The notes under the pieces are model-generated. The model ran no database searches. It was not told the origin of the DNA and worked only from the letters and a program-made list of their open reading frames with translations. The position numbers and the translations under genes were made by a program. This document shows positions 56,740 through 64,000 of a stretch of 64,000 bases of DNA, piece by piece. The stretch lies in NCBI GenBank assembly GCA_963787375.1, contig CAWBCR010000028.1, forward strand, positions 1-64,000. The letters run 5' to 3'. Positions within the stretch are counted from its first letter, which is position 1; each line of letters begins with the position of its first letter. The stretch is from CAWBCR01 sp963787375. GTDB lineage: Bacteria > Chloroflexota > Anaerolineae > Aggregatilineales > UBA3940.

Positions 56740-57192
56740 TTACAGCGTCTTGAGCACGATCTGCTGGATGTTGCGCAGGCGACCGCTGATCACGTTGGCG
56801 ACGCGGCGCATGATGACGAAGCCCATCGCAGGGTCCTGCTCCAGCGCGTGCATGAACGCCTGCCCGTCGAAGGTCAGCAGATGGCTGTCGGCCTGGCAGA
56901 TAGCCGAGGCGGTGTAGTCTTTGGGCTGCACCACCCCCGACCAGCCGACCAGTTGGCCCGGCTGGCTCAGCGTCGTGACGGTAATCACCTGCGGATGTGA
57001 AGTCAGCCCCACCTGGATGCTCACTTTACCTTCCATCAGCAGGTACAGGCTGGTTGCCGCGCTGCCTTCGCGGAACAGGTATTCGCCCTGTGGGCAAGTG
57101 ACCTCGCGGGCCAGGCTGGCCAGCGGCGTGATCTGCGCTTCGGTCAGGCCGGCAAACAGCGTGATCCGGTTGAGCTCCTGTGCGGTGGTCAT
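56740..57192 (-). CDS. Stand-alone cyclic-nucleotide-binding-domain protein (Crp-like, no HTH)
   Basis: 150 aa. The Crp/Fnr beta-roll covers residues about 12-130: LFAGLTEAQITPLASLA, GEYLFREGSAATSLYLLMEG, VSIQVGL, QPGQLVGWSGVV, and a C-helix HALEQDPAMGFVIMRRVA. The phosphate-cassette consensus FGE..L..R(S/T)A is replaced by VGWSGVVQPKDYTASA, so classical cAMP binding is doubtful. There is no helix-turn-helix after the C-helix. It may be a sensor acting by protein contact. It lies convergent to fdhF and is flanked by a 70-bp direct repeat. Confidence 0.78.
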   Translation of the reverse strand: MTTAQELNRITLFAGLTEAQITPLASLAREVTCPQGEYLFREGSAATSLYLLMEGKVSIQVGLTSHPQVITVTTLSQPGQLVGWSGVVQPKDYTASAICQADSHLLTFDGQAFMHALEQDPAMGFVIMRRVANVISGRLRNIQQIVLKTL

Positions 57193-57284
57193 AGGGGTAA
57201 CTCCCGGCTAACAACGGTCGTTCTTTTGCAGGCTATAACCCTCGTCTGGATGTTTCGTTGTTTTGCGCTCGGATCCCACATCCC

Positions 57285-57354
57285 TCAGAGTGTCGCCGCG
57301 GATTGGTCATCGCCACTACCTGAAACGCGTTGGGGCGACTGGCCGGTCGCCCCA
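57285..57354. repeat. 70-bp direct repeat, copy 2, with hairpin
   Basis: Begins CAGAGTGTCGCCGCGG (copy 1: CAGGGTGTCGCGGCGG), shares ACCTGAAAC and ends in GGGGCGAC-TGGCCG-GTCGCCCC (57332-57353). It lies between two minus-strand genes, upstream of the Crp-like gene. Confidence 0.7.
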
Positions 57355-57391
57355 TCTTGTTCCTTTTCGATGCTTTTGATGCGTCGGCTGC

Positions 57392-58384
57392 TCACGCGCC
57401 AGGCACGACGATCCGCGCCGCGCCCGGAATCACCTGCGCGCTGACCGGCGTCTGGCCGATCTCCTCCCCGTCCAGCACCACTGTCTGCGGCGGGTCGGCC
57501 TCGACTGTCACCTCGCGGGCGTGCCAGTGCGGCAGCGGCTCGGCGGCGGTTTCCGGCGCGAGGTTCTGCGCCAGGATCGCGGCCATCTCCGCCAGGTCTG
57601 CCCGCCGCACCACCACCACGTCGAACAGGCCGTCGGCCAGATCGATCTTCGGCACCAGCGAGATGCCTCCCATGCCGGTGTTGGCCGAGTTGGCGATGGT
57701 GCACACCAACCCTTCGGCTTCCACCTGCTGGCCGTCGAGCGTGAGGTGATAGCGCGACGGGTGTGGGTTGCTGAGGTTCTGCAGCGCCGACACCGCGTAA
57801 GCCAGCGGGCCGAGCACGTCCTTCATTTCCGGCGGCACGCTGCGCATCATCTCCGCTTCCAGCCCGATGCCTGCCCGCAGGATGAAGTGCCGCTCGCCGA
57901 CCCGTCCCATGTCCACCGGGCGGACGCTGCTCGGCGCGCCACACACCAGCGCAGCGGCGGCGACCAGATTGCGCGGGATGCCCAGGTCGATGGACAGCAC
58001 GTTGCCCGTCCCGCCGGGGAAGATGGCCATCGGCACGCCGCTGCCGATCAGCCCGCTGGCGACCTCCATCACGGTGCCGTCCCCGCCATACGCCGCGACC
58101 ACGTCCGCGCCCGCTGCGGCGGCCTGCCGGGCCTGTTCGCGGGCGTCGCCGCTCTTCCGGGTGATCGACACGTCCCAATCGACGCCCGTTGCCCCGAACA
58201 CTGCGTTGAGCGTCTGGAGGATCGGGCGGTTCTGCCCGGCGGAGGGGTTAATCACGACGTGCACCCGCTGGTAGGGGCTGGCCTGTTCGCGCGGCTGCTG
58301 CGCGCCCGGCCCGCTGAGCAGGCTGTTCAGCGTGTCGCGTATCGTTTCGGCCAGGGTCGCCACGTCACCGCTTGGGTGTTCCAT
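57392..58384 (-). CDS. Diacylglycerol/sphingosine kinase-like lipid kinase (DagK/YegS family)
   Basis: 330 aa from ATG 58384 (GAGGAG 8 nt upstream). The DAGK catalytic domain shows VVINPSAGQ near residue 45, the nucleotide-binding AYGGDGTVMEVASGL near 97, PGGTGNVLSIDLGIP near 122, and a C-terminal beta-sandwich with ADGLFDVVVVRR and VLDGEEIGQTP. It phosphorylates a membrane lipid (diacylglycerol or similar) at the cytoplasmic face. No link to formate metabolism is apparent. Confidence 0.88.
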   Translation of the reverse strand: MEHPSGDVATLAETIRDTLNSLLSGPGAQQPREQASPYQRVHVVINPSAGQNRPILQTLNAVFGATGVDWDVSITRKSGDAREQARQAAAAGADVVAAYGGDGTVMEVASGLIGSGVPMAIFPGGTGNVLSIDLGIPRNLVAAAALVCGAPSSVRPVDMGRVGERHFILRAGIGLEAEMMRSVPPEMKDVLGPLAYAVSALQNLSNPHPSRYHLTLDGQQVEAEGLVCTIANSANTGMGGISLVPKIDLADGLFDVVVVRRADLAEMAAILAQNLAPETAAEPLPHWHAREVTVEADPPQTVVLDGEEIGQTPVSAQVIPGAARIVVPGA

Positions 58385-58461
58385 AAGAGCATCTCCTCGT
58401 GCTGTCTTCAATCCATCTACATATACGTCAATCGTCGCCCTGAGGATGCAGCGATCTTCTC

Positions 58462-58487
58462 TGCGTCCTTTGCGCCTTCGCGGTGAA
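58462..58487. repeat. 26-bp copy of the right end of the 23.9-kb palindromic element
   Basis: TGCGTCCTTTGCGCCTTCGC continuing to GGTGAA; two mismatches to 24099-24124. It is a solo fragment in the 197-bp gap between the lipid kinase and the second fdh gene, where no other gene is seen. A weak TACAAT (58536-58541) may be part of the fdh promoter. Confidence 0.65.
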
Positions 58488-58581
58488 GATCTCCCTCTTT
58501 CGTCTCCCCCGATACCGCAATCCCGACACGCATGATACAATTTAGATAAGGTTTCGCACGTCATGGTGAATGAGGGGGATC

Positions 58582-60756
58582 ATGATCGACTCTGACAGGG
58601 TCGTGTTGAGCACGTGCCCGTTCTGCGGCGTCGGCTGCCAGGTGAACCTGCACGTCAAGGACGACCACATCTACCGCGTTGATGCGCCCTTTGACACGGC
58701 CCCGAACTATGGGATGCTGTGCGTCAAGGGGCGTTTTGGCATCGACTACACCATGCACCCGTCGCGGCTGACCGTGCCGCTGATCCGCGAGAACGTCGAC
58801 GAGCCGCGCAGCGTGCCGTCGAAATGGCGCGAGGCGTCATGGGACGAGGCGCTCGACCTCGTCGCTGACCGCCTCGCCGCGATTGTCGACCAGTATGGCG
58901 GCGACGCCATCGCCACCTACGCCTGCGCCAAGTCGACCAACGAGGAGAACTACCTCTTTCAGAAGTTTGTCCGCGCCGTGCTGGGCACCAACAACGTCGA
59001 CCACTGCGCGCGGCTGTGCCACGCCGGCAGCGTGACCGGCCTCCAGCTTGCCATCGGGTCCAGCGCCATGAGCAACTCGATTGCCGAGATGGAGCACCTC
59101 GATACGTTCATCGTCACCGGCTCGAACACCACCGAGACGCACCCCGTGATCAGCAACTTCCTCAAGCGTGCGGTGCGCCAGAACGGCGCAAAGCTGATCG
59201 TCATCGACCCGCGCCAGATCGAGCTGACCGACTTCGCCACGCTGTGGCTGCGCCACAACGTCGGCACCGACGTGGCGCTGTGGCAGGCGATGGCCCACGT
59301 GGTCGTCGCCGAGAAGCTGTACAACCAGGACTTCATCGCCCGCCGCACCGAGGGCTTCGACACCTACGTCGAGTCGCTGGAGGAGTGCACCCCGGAGTGG
59401 GCCGAGCAGATCACTGGCGTGCCCGCCGAAGACATCCGGCAGGCGGCCCGCATGTACGCCACGGCGGGCGCGGCAGCCGTCTACTGGGGGATGGGCATCT
59501 CGCAGTCCTCGCATGGCACCGACAACACGCTGGCCGTCGCCAACCTGGCGCTGATGTGCGGGCACCTCGGTAAGCCGCAGACCGGCCTCAACCCGCTGCG
59601 CGGCCAGAACAACGTGCAGGGCTGCTCCGACAGCGGCGGCCTGCCCAACGTCTACACCGCCTATCAGCCCGTCACCGACGAGGCCGTGCGCCGCAAGTTC
59701 GAGCAGGAGTGGGGCGGCATCTCGCTCAGCCCGACCCCCGGCCTGACCGTCACCGAGATGGTCGACGGCGCGCTCGACGGCCAGATCAGGGCCATGTTTG
59801 TCATGGGCGAGAACCCGCTGATGAGCGAGCCGAACCTGTCGCACGCCCGCCACGCGCTGGAGCAGTTGGACTTCATCGTCTGCCAGGACATCTTCCTCAA
59901 CGAGACCGGTGAGGTCGCCGACGTGATCCTGCCGGCGGTGTCATTCGCCGAGAAGGACGGCACCTTCACCAACTCCGACCGCCGCGTGCAGCGCGTCCGC
60001 ACTGCGATCCCTGCGCCGGGCCAGGCCCGTCCCGACTGGCAGATCATCTGCGACATCGCCCGCCGTGTCGAGACGCGGCTGGGCTTTGCTGCCAGCGCCG
60101 GCTGGGATTACGCGCATCCCTCCGACGTGTGGGAGGAGATGCGCCGGGTGACGCCCGACTTCTACGGCATCACCTACGAGCGCATCGACCGCGAGGGCGG
60201 CGTGCACTGGCCGTGCCCTGCGCTCGACCATCCCGGCACGCCCTACCTGTTCGAGGACACTTTCCCGCGCGGGCGCGGCAAATTCTGGGCGCTGGACTAC
60301 GGCACGCTCAGCGAGCTGCCCGACCCGGAGTACCCCTTCGCGCTCTCGACCGGGCGCGTGCTGTACCACTGGCACGGCGGCACCATGACCCGCCGCTCGT
60401 CGCTGGACGCCATCTGGCCGGAGGCAGCAGTCGAGATGCACCCCGCTGATGCAGATCGCATGGACCTGCACACCGGGGACTGGGTGAAAGTCAGCTCCCG
60501 CCGGGGCGCGATCACCCTGCGCGCGCTGGTCACGGGCCGCTCGCCGGAGGGTGTGGTCTTCATCCCCTTCCACTTCGCTGAGGCCGCTGCCAACGTCCTC
60601 ACCAACGACCTGATCGACCCGCGTGCCAAGATCCCCGACTACAAGATATGCGGCGTGAAGGTCGAGAAGACCACCGCACCCACCGACCGTGAGGGGGCCG
60701 ACGAGCCGCTCACCGAGCGTGGCGCTATCCAGGACCGCGCGCAGCAGATCCATTAG
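58582..60756 (+). CDS. Formate dehydrogenase catalytic subunit, cysteine form
   Basis: 724 aa from ATG 58582 (GAGGGGG upstream; ATG 58570 precedes it). Same family as the selenoprotein at 54597: CPFCGVGC...LCVKGRFG, DHCARLCHAGSVTGL with Cys where the other has Sec, GSSAMSNSIAEME, NPLRGQNNVQGCSDSGG, GENPLMSEPN, EKDGTFTNSDRRVQR, LSTGRVLYHWHGGTMTRRS. It is longer by inserts near residues 70-80 and a 20-residue tail. It has no own electron-transfer genes, so it probably shares the carrier and diaphorase of the locus, or acts when selenium is scarce. Confidence 0.9.
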   Translation: MIDSDRVVLSTCPFCGVGCQVNLHVKDDHIYRVDAPFDTAPNYGMLCVKGRFGIDYTMHPSRLTVPLIRENVDEPRSVPSKWREASWDEALDLVADRLAAIVDQYGGDAIATYACAKSTNEENYLFQKFVRAVLGTNNVDHCARLCHAGSVTGLQLAIGSSAMSNSIAEMEHLDTFIVTGSNTTETHPVISNFLKRAVRQNGAKLIVIDPRQIELTDFATLWLRHNVGTDVALWQAMAHVVVAEKLYNQDFIARRTEGFDTYVESLEECTPEWAEQITGVPAEDIRQAARMYATAGAAAVYWGMGISQSSHGTDNTLAVANLALMCGHLGKPQTGLNPLRGQNNVQGCSDSGGLPNVYTAYQPVTDEAVRRKFEQEWGGISLSPTPGLTVTEMVDGALDGQIRAMFVMGENPLMSEPNLSHARHALEQLDFIVCQDIFLNETGEVADVILPAVSFAEKDGTFTNSDRRVQRVRTAIPAPGQARPDWQIICDIARRVETRLGFAASAGWDYAHPSDVWEEMRRVTPDFYGITYERIDREGGVHWPCPALDHPGTPYLFEDTFPRGRGKFWALDYGTLSELPDPEYPFALSTGRVLYHWHGGTMTRRSSLDAIWPEAAVEMHPADADRMDLHTGDWVKVSSRRGAITLRALVTGRSPEGVVFIPFHFAEAAANVLTNDLIDPRAKIPDYKICGVKVEKTTAPTDREGADEPLTERGAIQDRAQQIH

Positions 60757-60768
60757 GATTGATACCGT

Positions 60769-60793
60769 AGGGGCACTCCTCGTGGGTGCCCCT
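60769..60793 (+). terminator. Hairpin after the second fdh gene
   Basis: AGGGGCAC (60769-60776) pairs with GTGCCCCT (60786-60793), 9-nt loop, no strong T run. Partial terminator or stabiliser. Confidence 0.5.
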
Positions 60794-60818
60794 CGCATTG
60801 ATGAAGAGAGGCCGCCCC

Positions 60819-61025
60819 ATGAGCGACGCATCCCGCGATGACATCCGCAAGCTGCTGAAATCGTTTGGCATTCAGGCCGACGAGGCCATCATGGATTATC
60901 TGAGCCGTGCCCCCGGCGACGGTCCGCTGCTGCTGCGGGTGACGCTCGAAGATATCACCGACTACGGCGAGGACTCGCCGGACGACTGGCTGTACGTGGA
61001 GGTCGAGGGAGAAGTGCGCCGCTGA
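60819..61025 (+). CDS. Small acidic protein of unknown function
   Basis: 68 aa beginning MSDASRDDIRKLLKSFG. It is acidic with predicted helix (DIRKLLKSFGIQADEAIMDY) and beta segments (LLLRVTLEDITDY, LYVEVEGEV). There are no Cys and no TM segment. An ATG at 60801 would add six residues. It is followed by its own terminator. Not recognised; it may be part of the fdh transcript. Confidence 0.6.
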   Translation: MSDASRDDIRKLLKSFGIQADEAIMDYLSRAPGDGPLLLRVTLEDITDYGEDSPDDWLYVEVEGEVRR

Positions 61026-61032
61026 CAAAAGA

Positions 61033-61053
61033 GCCCGCCAATCGGCGGGCCTT
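61033..61053. terminator. Intrinsic terminator
   Basis: GCCCGCC (61033-61039) pairs with GGCGGGC (61044-61050), loop AATC, followed by CTTTC; between convergent genes. Confidence 0.7.
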
Positions 61054-61074
61054 TCGATCCACATGCTTCTGTTT

Positions 61075-61626
61075 CTATGCCGTCGGCACCGCCTGCTGCA
61101 TCGCCGCGACGATCCGCTGTGTGAGCCGGGTGTATTCGAGCGCCTGTTCGGGCGTCACCTGGACGCCCTGTTCGTGGCGGGCCATGTTGTGCAGCCCCTT
61201 CAGCTTGCTTAGCAGCGGCACGAGGTTCGGGCCCAGCGTGCCCGCTTCCTGCAGCAGCCGGATGATGCCCGTCAGCGACTTCGGCTCGGGTTGGCCGGTG
61301 GCGCGGGCGGCGTCGCGCATGTTCTCTTCAAGGTCTCTCCACGCGTCCATCACCATCCCGCGCGGCGAGATTCGCGCCATATCCTGCACCTGGCTTGTGT
61401 TCCACGCCAACTCTGACGGCATCTCCGGCAGGCCGGCGGCGTCCGCGCCGGTCTCCAGCGCGTTCAGTTCTGCGCCAAACTGGAGCTGAACGTCGCCTAC
61501 TTTGAGGTTTGTCAGCCGTGGCAGCAGGTCGAGGATCGCCTTGCGCAGGATGATGACCACCAGCAGGATGGTGATCGGCCAGCTAAGCGCCTGTATCACC
61601 GCCGCCACAAAAGTCAGCGTATCCAT
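61075..61626 (-). CDS. Membrane-anchored protein of unknown function
   Basis: 183 aa from ATG 61626 (AAAGGGG 6 nt upstream; ATG 61632 touches it). One N-terminal TM helix (IQALSWPITILLVVIILRKAI) is followed by LPRLTNLKVGDVQLQF and a helical cytoplasmic domain ending with LLSKLKGLHNMARHEQG and ALEYTRLTQRIVAAM. The C-terminal helices resemble DUF4145-like or HEPN-like domains in style only. Function unknown. Confidence 0.6.
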   Translation of the reverse strand: MDTLTFVAAVIQALSWPITILLVVIILRKAILDLLPRLTNLKVGDVQLQFGAELNALETGADAAGLPEMPSELAWNTSQVQDMARISPRGMVMDAWRDLEENMRDAARATGQPEPKSLTGIIRLLQEAGTLGPNLVPLLSKLKGLHNMARHEQGVQVTPEQALEYTRLTQRIVAAMQQAVPTA

Positions 61627-61659
61627 CAGCATCCCCTTTCGTTCGTCGTCTGCCCGCTG

Positions 61660-62883
61660 TCAGCCGGATGCGGCAGCCGCATCCATCTCGCACATGAAGG
61701 CCCAGGTCAGCGCGTAGGCGCGCGCCATCACCTCGCGCTTCATCTTATCCGGCGTGTCATCGGTGCGGTGCCAGTACAGTTCCGGCCCGCTGTAGCCGAA
61801 GCCGGTCCCGTCCGGCCCGATGCCGATCAACGTGATCGCCGGGATGCCCACCCGCAGCGCGTCGGCCATCTCGGTGTGCCCCCCGGTGACCTTCGTGGCG
61901 TGCGCCTGCCACTCCGGGTGCTCGTCCGCCAGCCGCTCCACCAGCGCGACCATCTGCGGGCTGGCCCGGTAGCCGAACAGCGGGATGATCACCTCGCGCT
62001 CCAGCCAGGCCGGGCCGTCGCGCCCCAGCATCTCGAACACCAGCGCCCGCGGATCGCGCATCTCGGCCCGGTGCCGGGTTAAGAAGTCGATTGCGCCGTA
62101 GTGCTTCACTTCCTCGCAGCCGGTGTTCACCAGCCACACGCGCGTGTGCCGCAGCGGCTGGTCGACCAGCGCGCGGGCCAGCGTCAGCACCATCCCGGCA
62201 CCGCTGGCGTTGTCGTTCGCGCCGGGCGTGTAGGGAGTCAGCTCGGCCTGCAGGCACACCGCCGCCAGCACCACCGCGCACACGGCGCTCTCGGCGCTTG
62301 CCGGCCAGATCCACCCCCAGTGTGTCGCAGCCCCCACCGCGTACAGCACAACCTGCGCGCAGAACGAGAAGAAGATGATCGGCGTCGCGACGCGCCACGC
62401 GTCAACCCAGCCCACCGACTTGAAGATCAGCGGTGTGCGGTTGGTGTCGATGTGGCCGATCAGGATCAGGTCCTGCCGGTGCTCGGCCTGCGCCGGCACC
62501 CTCGCTACGACGTTCTGACTGCTTCCTTTGGCGATCAGCCGCCGCAGCGGGTTATTGTGGAATAGCAGCTCCATGATCTCCGAGTACAGCGCCACCGCTG
62601 CGATCAGCGCTGCGGCGATGGCACTGATCGCGCCGCCCAGTGGGTAGATGGCGAACGACACCAGCATCGACACGGCCACCAGCACGTGAATCTGGTAGCC
62701 CGACCGCGCGCTGGTGAACGTTTCGACCTGCGGGGCAAGCTCCAACCCATCCAGCACCCCCCGGCAGTACTCGGCCCCCTGCCGTTCCTGCTCGGTCGTC
62801 GAGCCGCGCGGGCCGATGTGGCCGGCCAATCCGCAGATGTGCTCGTACCAGATCGCTACGTAATCGTCGCTGACGACGCTCAT
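61660..62883 (-). CDS. M28-family metallopeptidase with internal membrane helices
   Basis: 407 aa. Zinc-ligand motifs of M28 in order: LILIGHIDTN (His, Asp) near residue 140, PGANDNASGAGM (Asp) near 222, NTGCEEVKHYG (Glu pair) near 255, VFEMLGRDG, and GGHTEMADAL (His) near 340. Two hydrophobic stretches (residues about 68-105 and 168-215) would be TM helices inserted in the peptidase fold, one between the first two ligand motifs. That is not the plan of simple secreted aminopeptidases. It probably hydrolyses peptides at the membrane. Confidence 0.82.
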   Translation of the reverse strand: MSVVSDDYVAIWYEHICGLAGHIGPRGSTTEQERQGAEYCRGVLDGLELAPQVETFTSARSGYQIHVLVAVSMLVSFAIYPLGGAISAIAAALIAAVALYSEIMELLFHNNPLRRLIAKGSSQNVVARVPAQAEHRQDLILIGHIDTNRTPLIFKSVGWVDAWRVATPIIFFSFCAQVVLYAVGAATHWGWIWPASAESAVCAVVLAAVCLQAELTPYTPGANDNASGAGMVLTLARALVDQPLRHTRVWLVNTGCEEVKHYGAIDFLTRHRAEMRDPRALVFEMLGRDGPAWLEREVIIPLFGYRASPQMVALVERLADEHPEWQAHATKVTGGHTEMADALRVGIPAITLIGIGPDGTGFGYSGPELYWHRTDDTPDKMKREVMARAYALTWAFMCEMDAAAASG

Positions 62884-62892
62884 CGCTGGTGA

Positions 62893-63589
62893 TTACGGCG
62901 CGGTTGCTGTCAGGTTGTTAAAGTGCACCTCGGTCGCTGTGTCCTCAAAGGTGGTGGCTGTCAGCGCCAGGTCGCCCGACGTGTACGTGCTGTCGGTGCC
63001 GGTGGCGACCTGCGTGCCATTCACGTACAGTGTGAGCTGGCTGCCCTGACACACAGCCTTCAGGTGGTTGGTGGCGTTGCCCTGGTTGACGACGCTCGAA
63101 CTCCGTCCAGTCGACAACATATGTGAACGAGCCGCCGGTCGTCTTGGAGATCGAGTAGTAGCCGTCGCCTGACACACGCAGGTAGTAGCCGTCGTCGTTG
63201 GATTGGATGCGGCAGCCGATACCGTAAGCGTTGTTGTTGTTCGAGGCGGCGGAAATCTGTGTCGCGTCGACTTCAACCGACGTGTCGGTAAAGGACCGGT
63301 TCGCCACGCCCCACATCGTGCTGCCGTTCGTCGTCGAGATGACGAAGTAGCTGCCATCCTTGTAGCCGACGCTGCCTTCCTGGTAGTCGCCCACTTCCCA
63401 GCCGGAGGCGGGATCGCTGAAATCGTCCTGCAGCAGGACGTTGGAGGGCGGCGGCGCGACGACGCCGCTGATGGCGGTGGGCTGCCCGCCCAGCGCGGTG
63501 CCCGTCAGGTTGCTGAGCGAGCCGCACGTGCACGCAACGGCTGCCAGCGCTAGCGCGAACCCGGCAGTGTAGAGCCATTTCCTTTGCAT
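62893..63589 (-). CDS. Lipoprotein with a laminin-G/DUF1080-like beta-sandwich, one frameshift
   Basis: About 232 aa from ATG 63589 (AAGAGG upstream). Signal peptide with Cys near residue 20 (LAAVAC) suggests lipidation. The domain starts LLQDDFSDPASGWEVGDYQEG, continues GIGCRIQSNDDGYYLRVSGDGYY, and after a frame break near 63097 (behind VVDWTEF) resumes with NQGNATNHLKAVCQGSQLTLYVNGTQV, ending FNNLTATAP. This matches the concanavalin-like fold of DUF1080/LamG domains that bind carbohydrate. It is surface exposed. The break is a single base in otherwise good homology. Confidence 0.75.
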
Positions 63590-63716
63590 GACCTCTTAAT
63601 CCTTTCCATTAGATGTCCGCTAAACCGTCGGATCGCCAATGCGGCAATTCATCGTAAAACTGGCCTATTGTAGTTTCGGCCTTTGAAAAATGAAAGTTGG
63701 CTGATAGAGCCACATT

Positions 63717-64000
63717 TCAACCGCCCGCCAGCCCGCCACCATCCACCACCAGTGCCGCGCCGGTGACGTAGCTGGAGGCGTCGCTGGCCAGGAACAGTGC
63801 CGCCTGCGCGATCTCCTCCGGCGTGCCGATCCGCCCCAGCGGTCGGCCTGCAGACTGCGCCAGGAAAGTCCCTTCTGATTGGCCAAGCTGGCGGGCTTCC
63901 TCGCGCAGCATAGGGGTGTCGGTGTCACCGGGGCACAGGCAGTTGACACGGATGCGGTGCGGTCCCATGTCGATGGCCGTGGCCCGTGTGAGCTGCACTA
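63717..64000 (-). CDS. Short-chain dehydrogenase/reductase, C-terminal part (truncated by window end)
   Basis: The last 94 residues of a classical SDR. After the active-site helix it reads IRVNCLCPGDTDTPML, then GRIGTPEEIAQAALFLASDA and SYVTGAALVVDGGGLAGG, the typical FabG-like ending. The Rossmann motif and Tyr-Lys pair lie outside the window, so the substrate cannot be judged. Confidence 0.9.
   Translation of the reverse strand, partial: VQLTRATAIDMGPHRIRVNCLCPGDTDTPMLREEARQLGQSEGTFLAQSAGRPLGRIGTPEEIAQAALFLASDASSYVTGAALVVDGGGLAGG

Overview
The window is 64 kb of GC-rich bacterial DNA with short intergenic gaps, AGGAGG-type ribosome binding sites and sigma70-like promoters. The gene set points to a member of the Chloroflexota, probably Anaerolineae-like: a split b6-type cytochrome b with a Rieske protein, a CarD regulator, a short four-domain S1 protein, and a peptide-binding lipoprotein of a permuted type I associate with that phylum. 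This assignment is inference from protein style; no rRNA is present. One tRNA (Glu) is seen. I saw no CRISPR array, phage or intact insertion sequence.

Layout. 0-4.6 kb: end of a response regulator, a frameshifted corrinoid-activation-like gene, a decayed LacI regulator, then rpsA (with an attenuator-like leader), carD and rpsU. 4.7-7.9 kb: trehalose synthesis (otsA and otsB, convergent) and a PfkB-family kinase lacking its catalytic Asp. 7.9-14.1 kb: a complete peptide-type ABC importer in two divergent operons (oppDF on the minus strand; binding protein plus two permeases on the plus strand). Its binding protein is circularly permuted. 14.2-19.3 kb: a five-gene respiratory operon with a strong promoter and a palindromic operator: cytochrome b carrying a CXXCH haem c motif, subunit IV, Rieske protein, an HdrD/NarI-like iron-sulfur protein and an FrhB/FdhB-like protein. 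19.3-35.5 kb: mostly minus-strand genes: aminotransferase, decayed GH38 mannosidase, a flippase with an extracytoplasmic domain, GH1 glycosidase, two zinc-ribbon membrane proteins, an FAD oxidoreductase, a tandem patatin-like protein and a GPH-type sugar transporter. 36-37.4 kb is a lower-GC islet with a duplicated DUF4405-like membrane protein and a partner. 38-47.5 kb: a MacAB-like exporter operon with two permeases, two ATPases (one fused to a cyclic-nucleotide-binding domain) and two adaptor lipoproteins. 47.6-50.1 kb: TPR protein, tRNA-Glu, amidase, DUF4177 protein.

50.3-60.8 kb is a formate dehydrogenase locus: a NuoE-NuoF fusion, FdhD, a NuoG-N/HoxU-like electron carrier and two molybdopterin catalytic subunits. 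The first has an in-frame TGA exactly where FdhF-type enzymes carry selenocysteine, and a SECIS-like hairpin follows it. The second has Cys at the same position. The likely system is formate to NAD+ (diaphorase module), with a selenium-dependent and a selenium-independent isoform side by side. The HdrD/FdhB-like respiratory operon may give a second electron route to quinone or cytochrome c. The window ends with small proteins, an M28 peptidase, a lipoprotein and a truncated SDR gene.

Caution: about a dozen otherwise conserved genes carry single-base frameshifts, several traceable to G or C runs. Many look like base-calling errors. Clusters at 0.1-2.2 kb and 20.7-23.1 kb are dense enough to be real decay.
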